The position numbers and the translations under genes were made by a program. Below, piece after piece: positions 1 through 7,822 of a stretch of DNA of 21,018 bases. The notes below the pieces were generated by a model. It saw only the letters and a list, made by a program, of their open reading frames with translations, made no database searches and was not told the origin of the DNA. The stretch comes from an uncultured Subdoligranulum sp. (GTDB lineage: Bacteria > Bacillota_A > Clostridia > Oscillospirales > Ruminococcaceae), in the NCBI RefSeq assembly GCF_937890665.1, contig NZ_CALADU010000016.1, positions 1-21,018 on the forward strand. The letters are read 5' to 3'. Numbering within the stretch: position 1 is the stretch's first letter; every line of letters begins with the position of its first letter.

Positions 1-1
1 C

Positions 2-3000
2 CTGACCCAGTTGCAGAAAACCGGCGACCCGCTGGCCGCTGTGGAAACGACTTCCGGCAGCGACAGTGGCACAATGTCCCTGCAAGCCGGTCATGTGTAC
101 GGTTTTGCGGTGTATGCCGTCAATGCTTCGGACATCCTGCTCTATGACCTGTCCTTCGCTCCCGAATCAGACCAGCCCGAGCCTGAGCCGGAACCTGAAC
201 CGGAGCCGGAACCGGAGCCGGAGCCCGAGCCAGAACCGGAAGATCCTTATGAACCATCCGGCACCAGCCAGACCGAATTTACCTTTGAAGAATCGGATAC
301 CGCCGCTTGGACGTTATCCAACGCCTCTGTCACAGCGGACGCTCACGGCGGTTCCAACGGTCTGACCATCAACAAAGACGGCAGTGCTTCCATCACTGTC
401 AACGATCTGCCGCAGGGCAGCTACACCGTCAGCCTGTGGGCCAAGGGCAGCGCCAGCGGCGGGCGCATGACAGTCAGCGGCACCGGCGGCCCTGACTCGG
501 TGCTCAAGCTGGACAACGCCCTCTCCGGCCAGAGTGGCTGGGTGCAGGCAGCCCATCGCAATGTTCTGGTCTATAACGGTCAGATGACGCTGACCTTTGT
601 CAATGATACCGATGGCCTTTGTATCGACGACATCCAGATCACACTGGACGCCGATGACAATAACCCTGTGACCAACTGGGGGTTTGAATCCGGCCTGGAG
701 GGCTGGCAGACCACCGGCACGGTTGCCCTGACCGATGCTGCGGATACCGGCAGCCAGGCCGTACAGCTGGCTGACCAGAGCGAGGTGCGCCAGACCATTG
801 CGGTGCAGCCGGATACCGACTACATTGCCACCGTGCGTATGAAGGTGGACCTGGAGGATACCTTTACCTCCACCGAACAGTACAGCCTGGACGGCAGCAC
901 CCTGATGGGCTTGCTGGTGGAACGCACCTCCACTGGCAACCGCGTCAATCTGGGCGTACGTGGCGCGGACGGCACTGTGTTGCGGCAGGCGCCTTCTGCC
1001 ACAGCGGGTTATTCGCTGGTGACCATCGCCTTCCACACCGGGCCGGAGCAGACCCAGGTGGAGCTGTATGCCAACACGATCTTTGACGAGGCATACAAGG
1101 ATTCCGTCACCGTATACGAAAACACCTTCGGCAGCGAAACCCCCTACCCCAACGGCTGGCAGCGCCCGAACCCCGACCAGGTAGATACCACCCATCTGGC
1201 CGATGACTGGACTTCCAACGGTTCGCACTTTGCCTATGTGGACAACTTTGATGTGTTCCAGGTAGACAACACCTATATCAAAGGGGCGGACATGTCCTTC
1301 CTGCAGGTGATCGAGGATTGCGGCGGCAAGTATTTTGCCAACGGCGTACAGCAGGATGCCCTGCGAATCCTGTCCAACCACGGCGTCAACTCGGTCATGG
1401 CGATGATCTTCGTCCACTCCGGTAACGAAGTCTATACCTGGGACGCGCTGACCCACCTGGGCACCACCGTTACCGGCTTCGATGGCGAATATGTTACCGG
1501 GCGGCAGCAGGTCATCGGTTATTTTGACGAGACCCATACCACCGCCCTGGCCCTGCGCTGCCAAGAATTGGGCATGACTTTCTCCCCCAGCTTCCACTAT
1601 AGCGATACCTGGATCAGCGCCGCCAAGGCCCACATGCCCTATGAATGGCTGGAATCTGACTATGAGGGGAACCTTTCCAACCCGGATATTCAGATGCTGG
1701 AGACTGCTGTCTACAACTATGTGTATGATTTCCTCACCGATATGAAAGCAGCCGGGGTGGATAACATCATCACCGTGAAAAACGGCAACGAACAGAACGG
1801 CGGACTGCTGTTCCCTGTGGCGAGCGGTATCTCGCAGAACCATGCGGCCATCATCACCGCCTCCAGCCGCGCCGTGCGCAAGGTATACCCGGGCGCCATC
1901 AATACCATCCACACGAACACAGGGTATGACCCCAAACAGTTGGATAGCTTCTTCGGCCGCTTGCTGGGATATGGTGCCGAATTCGACGGCATGGGCTTCT
2001 CCCTGTACGGCGGACGGGATACCTCGGTCCAGCTGACCATGATGAAAGCCGCCCTTGCGAACGACACTCTGGCTGATTACGATTATATCAATGTGGAAAC
2101 CGGATTTTCCTACACCGCAAAAAGAGATATGATCGGTTCAGATGGTGCCCGCATGGGCCTGACCAAATATTTTGACATCAGCCCCAACGGCCAATACAAT
2201 TATCTGCTGGACTATATTCAGGCCCCCATGGATGTGCCCAATCCCACCGGCGTGACCCGCGGATTCTACTACTGGAACAGTGAAGCCATCGGCGTGTACG
2301 GAGCCGGACACAAACTGGGCGAAGCCATCAGCGATACACAGCGCTCGCTGTTCAATGGCGGAGACACTTCCATCCAGGAGATGGGCAGCAGCCAGCCGGG
2401 CAAGTCCGGCGATATGACCGAGGGCCTGTACGCCTATCTCCACCGCGGCGCTTCCAAGGCAGTGAGCAGCAGTGTTTATACCCCGCTGAGCTCCACCGCC
2501 GACACCCACAACGTCGCCCAGGCCTCCTCCATCACCCTTTCCCAGGATACCGTTACCTTGGCGGTGGGGGAACGGAAGCGGCTACATCAGACCATCGCAC
2601 CGGAGAACGCACTTCTCAGCCAGTACCGCGTCATATATACCTCCAGCGATCCTTCCATCGCCCGAGTGTATGAGAGCGGCGTGGTGGAAGGGTGCAAACC
2701 GGGCACTGCTACCATCACCGCCACCGTGGGCAGCATCTCGGACACTGTACAGGTGACCGTAGGCGAACCTGTAGCAGCCAGCGGCATAACTGTGACCTAC
2801 CGCCTATTGCACAACGGCCAGGAAGTCGAAACCGGCACTGTAACGGAGGGTATGACCCTGAACGCCGCCCCCTATGATGCCATCCAGTTCACCACAGCGC
2901 TGGATGGAGACCCTTCCGGCCGTGAGGTGTGCTGGACCATGAACAACGCAGATATCGCTCATTGGTACGGGGATACCTGGCAGACCGAGGATACGGTCAT

Positions 3001-5608
3001 GCGCACACTGGCCACAGAACTTTCCTCCTCCAAGACCATCCCTGTCGTACAGCTGGACACCCGTGCAGCCGGACAGGTGCAGGTAAAAGCGGCCGCGGCA
3101 GACGGTGGTCCGGAACTGCAATTCACCGTCGAGATCATCGAAACGCCCCTCACCGGGGTAAAGATCCAAGGGGATACCACCGTGCGCTCCGGCCGTACAC
3201 TGCAGTTGCAGGCAATACTGACCCCCTCCGATGCGACCTTCTACAAGATCAACTGGACCAGCAGCAACACCGCTGTGGCGACGGTGGACGCCAGCGGAAA
3301 AGTGACGGCCCTTACCCCCGGCACGGTTCAGATCACCGCAGCTTCCGACCAGTACCCTGCCATCTCCGATACTATCACCGTGGAGGTGACCCCGATCCTG
3401 GTGGAACCGCTGCTGCTCTCCCACAGTGTCATGGCCATCCAGACCGGCAGCAGCAAGACCCTGTCCGTGACGGTCACACCGGCAAACGCCCATGATCCAT
3501 CCGTCACCTGGAGCGTGGAGCCTGGCGGCGAAGCCTACATTTCGGTGGATCAGAATGGTACCGTCACAGCGCTGGCAGAAGGTACTGGCACCGTAACGGC
3601 CACCGCCAACGACGGAAGCGGCGTTACTGCTTCCTGCACGGTGGTCGTGCAAAGCGACCCCATCCCGGCCACCGGCATGGAACTGTCCGAAGATGAAGTC
3701 TGGATCCGCTCCAACTACTTTTCCCCCGATGCAGCGGGCCGTGGTGACGCTGAGCCAGTCTATCAACTGACCGCTCACTTTACCCCCGATCTGGCGACCA
3801 ACACCGATGTGACCTGGACCAGTGACAACGAGGCAGTGGCAACAGTGGACGCCAATGGCGCGGTCACCGCACACCAGGGTGGTATCGCCACCATCACCGC
3901 TGTGGCTGCCGATGGCGGTTTTACCGACTCCGCCGTTGTCCATGTGCCGGTGATCAGTGATGACTGGGAAAACTATATGCCTGATACCAGCGGTGGTTTC
4001 ACCGATGGGAACACCTTCACCTTTGCAGTGGTGGAAAACGGGATCGAAGGACAGTCGCTGCAGGCAAAAGTCAGCAGCAGCACCGGCAGCGCCACCTCTC
4101 AGAACCGGCGCAAATTTTCCGCCGTCAGCGGCGATACCGTCGTGGTAGATTTCGACTGGAACGTAGGCCATTTCACCCCGGATACCCACTACCGCGGTGC
4201 CCACATCTCGCTGGAGGATGCCAACGGCAACTCCTGGCTGGCGCTGGCAGCCTTCCCCACACTGGACGGCAAGCAGGCCCCCATGGCCTATTACTATAAG
4301 GATGGTTCCACGGCCTTCCCCAGCAGCGGCAAGAACTTCAACTACATCCACGGAGGTCTGGGCCCCAATGCAGCTACCTTTGCCGACTGTGAGGAACTGG
4401 ATGGCTTGCTGACCGGTGATGACCAGATCTATCACATCCGGGTTACTCTGAATTTCACCGGCCGGACGATCAGCTTCACCGTCACCGATGCAGCAGATCC
4501 TTCCAAGAGCCAGACAGTCTCTGACCTGCCCATGGATCCTACGGTTGACTATGCAGACAATGTGGGGGCCCTCGTGTTCTCCCACTACTTCCGCTCGGCT
4601 GCCTCCTGGACCACATCCATCGACAACTTCTCGGTGTATGGCACTTCGGTAGCCCCGGCCAGTATCGAATATACGGTCAACTGCGTCAACCTGAACGCGG
4701 TGGACGGCATCAAACTGGTGCCGGTGGAAGGTGCGCTGAGCGCCACCGCCAAACTTTTCCCCACCGTTTATCCTACTGCCGCTGACCAGACGGTGACCTA
4801 CACCGTTTCGGATGAATTGAAGGATTGGATCACGGTAGATAACGAAGGCACTATTGCCATTCATGAAGGCAAATTTGTGGAATATGGTAAAGCCGATAGT
4901 GTGGAAACCGTCAACGGCAGCATCCGCATTCAGTCAGCTGTGGATGAGACGATCTTCCAGGATGTAAAAGTCCTGGTCGGACCTCCCAACACCAATGAAA
5001 AACTGACTCTGACCGTGAACGGTACTGAATATTCGGAGACTGCCATGCAGTTCCTAGTGGGCCAGGCTGTGGACTTAGGGTTTGCAGCTACGGGCGGTGA
5101 CGGCAACAGTGACCTGTTCCGTTATAAATGGACGATTGCCGAAAACACCGCCGGCGCCATACTGGACGGTAACACGCTGACTGCCAAGCAGGAGGGTACT
5201 GTTACACTGAACTTTGTCATTGACTTTTTCCGGGGTGAAACCACCAGAACTATAGAACTGGTATTCACGGACAAAGCGGAACCTCCCGTCGATCCAGACG
5301 AGCCTGACAGCCCAGAGGAAGGTGGTGACCCCTCCGATCCGGAGCAACCCACCCCTGCGGAACCTCAGCAGCCAGATCAGGGAGACAGCGGGCAGACAAC
5401 CTCCCGGCCCGACGACAAGAAAGCTGTCACCGCGCAGAATGTTTCCGAAATTTCTGAGCCGGACTCCATCACGCAGCCTTCTTCGATCCCGCAGACGGCG
5501 GATCCATTCCCACTGGGGCTCTGTCTTCTCATAACAGCAGCCAGTTTTGGTGCGCTCCTTCTGCTGCTCCTGCTGAAATATGACCGCAGATCTACGCAAA
5601 ATAAGTAA
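2..5608 (+). CDS. Wall-anchored GH53 endo-beta-1,4-galactanase (5' truncated by window)
   Basis: The reading frame is open to the left edge, so the start lies outside the window; residues are counted from base 2. Order: a beta-rich segment; (PE)11 linker (59-80); two carbohydrate-binding-like beta domains (about 89-215 and 220-423); a GH53 barrel (about 425-820) starting YIKGADMSF; at least three or four Big_2-type Ig domains (about 841-1320); a concanavalin-like domain (about 1319-1552); further Ig-like sequence; a Pro/Glu-rich linker; and a C-terminal IPQTAD motif (1829-1834), hydrophobic helix and KYDRR tail. E597 in the NGNEQNGG motif fits the acid/base. E699 in INVETGF, about 100 residues on, fits the nucleophile. 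GH53 enzymes cut the beta-1,4-galactan side chains of pectin, here probably on the cell surface after sortase attachment. The domain calls beyond GH53 and Big_2 are less certain. The product would feed the galactoside operon at 8924-14969. Confidence 0.88.
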   Translation: MTQLQKTGDPLAAVETTSGSDSGTMSLQAGHVYGFAVYAVNASDILLYDLSFAPESDQPEPEPEPEPEPEPEPEPEPEPEDPYEPSGTSQTEFTFEESDTAAWTLSNASVTADAHGGSNGLTINKDGSASITVNDLPQGSYTVSLWAKGSASGGRMTVSGTGGPDSVLKLDNALSGQSGWVQAAHRNVLVYNGQMTLTFVNDTDGLCIDDIQITLDADDNNPVTNWGFESGLEGWQTTGTVALTDAADTGSQAVQLADQSEVRQTIAVQPDTDYIATVRMKVDLEDTFTSTEQYSLDGSTLMGLLVERTSTGNRVNLGVRGADGTVLRQAPSATAGYSLVTIAFHTGPEQTQVELYANTIFDEAYKDSVTVYENTFGSETPYPNGWQRPNPDQVDTTHLADDWTSNGSHFAYVDNFDVFQVDNTYIKGADMSFLQVIEDCGGKYFANGVQQDALRILSNHGVNSVMAMIFVHSGNEVYTWDALTHLGTTVTGFDGEYVTGRQQVIGYFDETHTTALALRCQELGMTFSPSFHYSDTWISAAKAHMPYEWLESDYEGNLSNPDIQMLETAVYNYVYDFLTDMKAAGVDNIITVKNGNEQNGGLLFPVASGISQNHAAIITASSRAVRKVYPGAINTIHTNTGYDPKQLDSFFGRLLGYGAEFDGMGFSLYGGRDTSVQLTMMKAALANDTLADYDYINVETGFSYTAKRDMIGSDGARMGLTKYFDISPNGQYNYLLDYIQAPMDVPNPTGVTRGFYYWNSEAIGVYGAGHKLGEAISDTQRSLFNGGDTSIQEMGSSQPGKSGDMTEGLYAYLHRGASKAVSSSVYTPLSSTADTHNVAQASSITLSQDTVTLAVGERKRLHQTIAPENALLSQYRVIYTSSDPSIARVYESGVVEGCKPGTATITATVGSISDTVQVTVGEPVAASGITVTYRLLHNGQEVETGTVTEGMTLNAAPYDAIQFTTALDGDPSGREVCWTMNNADIAHWYGDTWQTEDTVMRTLATELSSSKTIPVVQLDTRAAGQVQVKAAAADGGPELQFTVEIIETPLTGVKIQGDTTVRSGRTLQLQAILTPSDATFYKINWTSSNTAVATVDASGKVTALTPGTVQITAASDQYPAISDTITVEVTPILVEPLLLSHSVMAIQTGSSKTLSVTVTPANAHDPSVTWSVEPGGEAYISVDQNGTVTALAEGTGTVTATANDGSGVTASCTVVVQSDPIPATGMELSEDEVWIRSNYFSPDAAGRGDAEPVYQLTAHFTPDLATNTDVTWTSDNEAVATVDANGAVTAHQGGIATITAVAADGGFTDSAVVHVPVISDDWENYMPDTSGGFTDGNTFTFAVVENGIEGQSLQAKVSSSTGSATSQNRRKFSAVSGDTVVVDFDWNVGHFTPDTHYRGAHISLEDANGNSWLALAAFPTLDGKQAPMAYYYKDGSTAFPSSGKNFNYIHGGLGPNAATFADCEELDGLLTGDDQIYHIRVTLNFTGRTISFTVTDAADPSKSQTVSDLPMDPTVDYADNVGALVFSHYFRSAASWTTSIDNFSVYGTSVAPASIEYTVNCVNLNAVDGIKLVPVEGALSATAKLFPTVYPTAADQTVTYTVSDELKDWITVDNEGTIAIHEGKFVEYGKADSVETVNGSIRIQSAVDETIFQDVKVLVGPPNTNEKLTLTVNGTEYSETAMQFLVGQAVDLGFAATGGDGNSDLFRYKWTIAENTAGAILDGNTLTAKQEGTVTLNFVIDFFRGETTRTIELVFTDKAEPPVDPDEPDSPEEGGDPSDPEQPTPAEPQQPDQGDSGQTTSRPDDKKAVTAQNVSEISEPDSITQPSSIPQTADPFPLGLCLLITAASFGALLLLLLLKYDRRSTQNK
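176..241 (+). repeat. (Pro-Glu)11 coding repeat
   Basis: Eleven consecutive Pro-Glu dipeptides are encoded with mixed codons (ccg, cct, ccc, cca and gag, gaa), so the DNA repeat is imperfect while the protein repeat is exact. Such PE stretches are extended, acidic linkers in wall-anchored proteins. Here it separates an N-terminal beta domain from the binding-domain and catalytic region. Confidence 0.9.
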
Positions 5609-5662
5609 AGGATAATGAGGCCGCCCCCATCCAAGCCCACTGGGAAGCGGACGAACATGCAC

Positions 5663-5702
5663 AGGACGGCATGGTGAAATACCATGCCGTCCTTCTTTTT
5701 TA
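5663..5702 (+). terminator. Rho-independent terminator of the GH53 gene
   Basis: A perfect 13-bp stem (AGGACGGCATGGT, loop gaaat, ACCATGCCGTCCT) is followed by TCTTTTTT. It lies 54 bases after the galactanase stop codon and isolates it from module A. Confidence 0.93.
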
Positions 5703-5767
5703 TTGAGCCAATCTGAGAGGGGGTCCGTGTAGCTGCGTATACATTCACAACACGCCCCTCTTTGCAA

Positions 5768-5850
5768 CCTTTAGCAACACGTCTACACGCCTGTCCCTTC
5801 TGCTACACAGAAGCTGTCCGGCAAGGTCGTTACTAAAGGCTTTCTTTTTT
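5768..5850 (+). promoter_or_regulatory. Inverted repeat with T tract upstream of the sigma-like gene (module A)
   Basis: CCTTTAGCAAC (5768-5778) pairs with GTTACTAAAGG (5829-5839) with one mismatch, followed by CTTTCTTTTTT. A second hairpin, CTTCTG/CAGAAG, lies in the loop. It ends about 75 bases before the start codon, which suits a terminator, or a leader attenuator controlling the sigma-like gene. Module B has an equivalent structure of unrelated sequence at 15533-15624. Confidence 0.55.
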
Positions 5851-5926
5851 ATCATCTTTCCCCGCGGGCCGCCGTTCTGGTTTTGCCTTTCTCATGAACG
5901 ACAAAATCAGACGGAGGTACCCTTTC

Positions 5927-6355
5927 ATGAAATCCATTGATCTTACAAAATATTATGCTCATCCACTCCATGAGGGAGAGGACACCATTCTTCTCGTTTC
6001 CGACGAAGTAGCTGACGCGCTGGAACAGTTTGTGCGCGAGGAAAACAACGTCGCCCTGCGCCGTTACCGTGCCAAAGCCTACTACTCCCTCGACTGCGGG
6101 GACGGCATTGAACACCATATCCTCTTCCGGGAGGAAACACCCGAAGAACTCTATGAAAAAAAGCTGACCATCCAGCAGCTCAACCGGGCCCTCGCCAAAC
6201 TCCCTGTCAAACAGAGCCAGCATATCTACGCCCGCTTCTTCCTCGGCAAAAGCTGCCGGGAGATTGCCCTAGCGGAACAGGTTTCGGTACGGGCGATCCA
6301 AAAGTCCCTGCGCAGCGGTCTGAAGCGGCTGGCGGCCATTCTGAAAAAAGTTTGA
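5927..6355 (+). CDS. Sigma-70 region-4-like regulator, module A
   Basis: A 142-residue protein starting MKSIDLTKYY. The ATG at 5927 is chosen because GGAGG lies at 5913-5917; an in-frame ATG at 5894 lacks such a site. The C-terminal third (about 80-138) has the helix-turn-helix of sigma-70 region 4: a QLNRALAKLP lead-in and a GKSCREIALAEQVSVRAIQ recognition segment. Regions 2 and 3 are not evident, so it is a sigma-like DNA-binding protein rather than a full sigma factor. It closely resembles the module B copy (15692-16123), especially in the C-terminal half. Small sigma-like proteins upstream of xis and int are known in conjugative elements, where they affect recombination-gene expression. 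That role is inferred here from position. Confidence 0.8.
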   Translation: MKSIDLTKYYAHPLHEGEDTILLVSDEVADALEQFVREENNVALRRYRAKAYYSLDCGDGIEHHILFREETPEELYEKKLTIQQLNRALAKLPVKQSQHIYARFFLGKSCREIALAEQVSVRAIQKSLRSGLKRLAAILKKV

Positions 6356-6398
6356 TCCTACAGGTTCGCTTTTTGCCGTTTTTTGAAATGGTTAATAA

Positions 6399-6843
6399 GA
6401 GACAAACTTCACTTCCCCCGTTTGTCTCCTGCGTACCTTGAAAATTGAAGATCCGACATTTCAGCTACATACAGCCTGTCTGGCCGCAACCCACGGAGCG
6501 ACGGCCAGCACGGAAGGGAATGCCGCCAGGATGCCGCGCCCCGAGGAGGTGAAACCCCGGCGACGGTGGAGCGAACAGCATTCGCCTTCAAGTGAGTTTT
6601 GGACCCTCACTGATGCCATGAAAGGACAGGTATCATGATACGTCCCTCAGTGCTATCGCAAGACTGCAGAGGGCCTGCCAAGTAAGCAGGAAGCGGGAGC
6701 GCCACACGCCAGGCTGAAATGTCGCCTTGCATCCGGGTAGTAGTGTCGAACAGGATGCGTGATGAATTTTAGATACCACGGCGGTCACCGTATTTTTTGC
6801 ACTTCAGTGCCTAACGGTGGCCGCTGTTCATGTGGAATTCATC
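6399..6843 (+). ncRNA. Candidate large structured RNA, copy A (about 445 nt)
   Basis: No credible gene lies between the sigma-like gene and xis, yet the stretch matches 16163-16609 in length, in order of conserved blocks and in pairing pattern. Helices include GAGACAAAC/GTTTGTCTC (6399-6407, 6420-6428) around a CTTCCCCC loop, GGCCG/CGGCC around CAACCCACGGAGCG, AGTGAG/CTCACT, GGAC/GTCC (6624-6627, 6642-6645), CTGC/GCAG, GCATCC/GGATGC, a 3' CGGCGGTCACCGT/ACGGTGGCCGCTG hairpin, and GATGAATT/AATTCATC (6761-6768, 6836-6843) enclosing it. Many differences from copy B keep pairing. The orientation is assumed to be that of the flanking genes. The ends are set by the outermost conserved helices; true transcript ends are unknown, and I see no strong consensus promoter. 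Confidence 0.72.
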
Positions 6844-6904
6844 CACGAAAATTTCCCTATCTCTAATATATATAAATAATGTAAGGAAGGAGCTGATCTC
6901 TGCT

Positions 6905-7126
6905 ATGGATAAAGAATCATCGGCAGAAACTGGGTATGAGATGGAAAAAGTTGTGCTACCGCAAATTGCCAGCATCAAACAAGCCAGTAAACTTATGGGC
7001 TTGCCACCCTACTATCTGCGGCGCCTTTGCAAAGAAGTTCCTGGTCTGGCGTTTCAGTCCGGCGTAAAATGGTATATCAATCTTGGACGGCTGGCAGACT
7101 ACTACAACAAACATCCTGAGGAATGA
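6905..7126 (+). CDS. xis: Excisionase-like winged-helix protein, module A
   Basis: A 73-residue protein starting MDKESSAETG. The core SIKQASKLMGLPPYYLRRLCKE (in two blocks around LPPYY) followed by FQSGVKWYINLGRLADYY is a small MerR/excisionase-type DNA-binding domain: helix-turn-helix, then a wing-like GVKWYIN strand. It is almost identical to the module B protein over the last 45 residues. Upstream AAGGAAGGAG is a plausible ribosome-binding site for ATG 6905. Small proteins of this kind directly before a tyrosine integrase usually bias recombination toward excision. The function is inferred from family and position. The partner integrase is lost in this module. Confidence 0.75.
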   Translation: MDKESSAETGYEMEKVVLPQIASIKQASKLMGLPPYYLRRLCKEVPGLAFQSGVKWYINLGRLADYYNKHPEE

Positions 7127-7152
7127 CCGTGCACAACCAAACCAGGTTGTCA

Positions 7153-7191
7153 AGGCTGTCGTAGCCTTCCACGGCAGCCTGCCACTTTTTT
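7153..7191 (+). terminator. Hairpin between xis and int, module A
   Basis: AGGCTGTCGT (7153-7162) pairs with ACGGCAGCCT (7171-7180) with one G-U pair, and TTTTTT follows at 7186-7191. The same hairpin with a perfect stem lies between xis and int in module B (16910-16937). Confidence 0.7.
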
Positions 7192-7243
7192 CCCTGATCG
7201 TGTATTGTTGTATTGTAAAACAAAACACAGGAGGTTTCATAAA

Positions 7244-7321
7244 ATGGCATCTGCAAAACTGGTCACTCCACAAAACAAACCTGCCTACTATAAACTCACA
7301 GCCAATATCATGGTAGACGGT
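7244..7321 (+). pseudogene. int: Integrase stub, module A
   Basis: ATG 7244 follows a GGAGG site (7230-7234) and opens with MASAKLVTPQNKPAYY, matching the start of the intact module B integrase (MASVKLMTPQNKPPYF) up to the VDG at residues 24-26. Similarity then stops abruptly: the rest of the core-binding domain and all the catalytic domain are missing. The frame stays open and runs straight into the AraC fragment that follows, so a fused product is formally possible. It is certainly inactive as a recombinase. Confidence 0.85.
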
Positions 7322-7372
7322 ATAATACAAGGGGGGTATAAATACTACTCTTTAATAATACGAGGTGCTTGT

Positions 7373-7717
7373 ATGAAAATCACCCACAGCCTTGAATTTC
7401 AGGTTGGTAGCAAAGAGGAAAAGCTCCCTTATGACACACCTGATTTTCCATATATTGCTTCACAAGCAGAGTTGGATTCCTATCGTGAGCCATTTGTCCC
7501 GTGGCACTGGCACAATGCCATAGAACTGTTTTACATGGAGAGTGGCGAACTGAAATATTACACGCCACACGAAACGCTGGTATTTCCCGCAGGTTCAGCC
7601 GGGATGGTAAACGCAAATGTACTGCATAAAACGCAGCTTCAAAGTCATAGCGAAAAGAATATACAGCTGTTGCATATTTTTGATCCGCAGCTATTGGCCG
7701 GAAACCGTGGCAGCCTA
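7373..7717 (+). pseudogene. AraC-family regulator fragment (N-terminal cupin only)
   Basis: From ATG 7373, preceded by CGAGGTG, the frame encodes about 115 residues of an AraC-type sensor domain: FVPWHWHNAIELFYMESGELKYY (read as FVPWHWHNAIE then LFYMESGELKYY) followed by FPAGSAGMVNANVLH. Similarity ends near GNRGSL at about 7717. The two C-terminal AraC helix-turn-helix motifs are absent. The open frame that continues beyond crosses a strong terminator and the antisense strand of the next gene, so that extension is not real coding sequence. It is in frame with the integrase stub upstream. Probably this is the remains of another sugar-locus regulator truncated by rearrangement. Confidence 0.75.
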
Positions 7718-7766
7718 ACATCCCTTATTAAAACAGTACAATTATTTCTCCTTCTTTCAATATTCC

Positions 7767-7810
7767 AATGCAAAACGACGGTCTGTAAAGTCAGACCGTC
7801 GTTTTGCATT
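7767..7810. terminator. Bidirectional terminator, 18-bp perfect stem
   Basis: AATGCAAAACGACGGTCT (7767-7784) and AGACCGTCGTTTTGCATT (7793-7810) form a perfect 18-bp stem with an 8-base loop. It lies just past the stop of the minus-strand AraC gene and past the plus-strand AraC fragment, so it can serve both. Confidence 0.88.
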
Positions 7811-7822
7811 TGTATAAGTGTT

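Larger units (their letters stand above)
5768..7321 (+). mobile_element. Integration module A (decayed): sigma-like gene, structured RNA, xis, int stub
   Basis: Gene order, spacing, intergenic hairpins and protein sequences match module B at 15533-18529. The module loses its integrase after 26 codons, so it cannot drive its own recombination unless module B's integrase acts on it. The outer ends are approximate: the left end is set at the inverted repeat shared in architecture with module B, and the right end at the last codon with integrase similarity. No attachment repeat was found at either end. Confidence 0.7.

Noticed and set aside
314..1912. Long minus-strand open frame opposite the galactanase (also 2804-4864)
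   Set aside because: It is a shadow of the G+C-rich GH53 gene: low-complexity Gly/His/Val-rich translation, no domain, no ribosome-binding site.
6409..6638. Small open frames inside the candidate RNA (both strands, both copies)
   Set aside because: Frames are not equivalent between copies A and B, and base changes preserve pairing rather than codons.
6399..6843. Group II intron, retron or tmRNA as explanation of the conserved non-coding block
   Set aside because: No domain V motif, no reverse transcriptase, no tRNA-like ends and no tag-peptide frame are visible.
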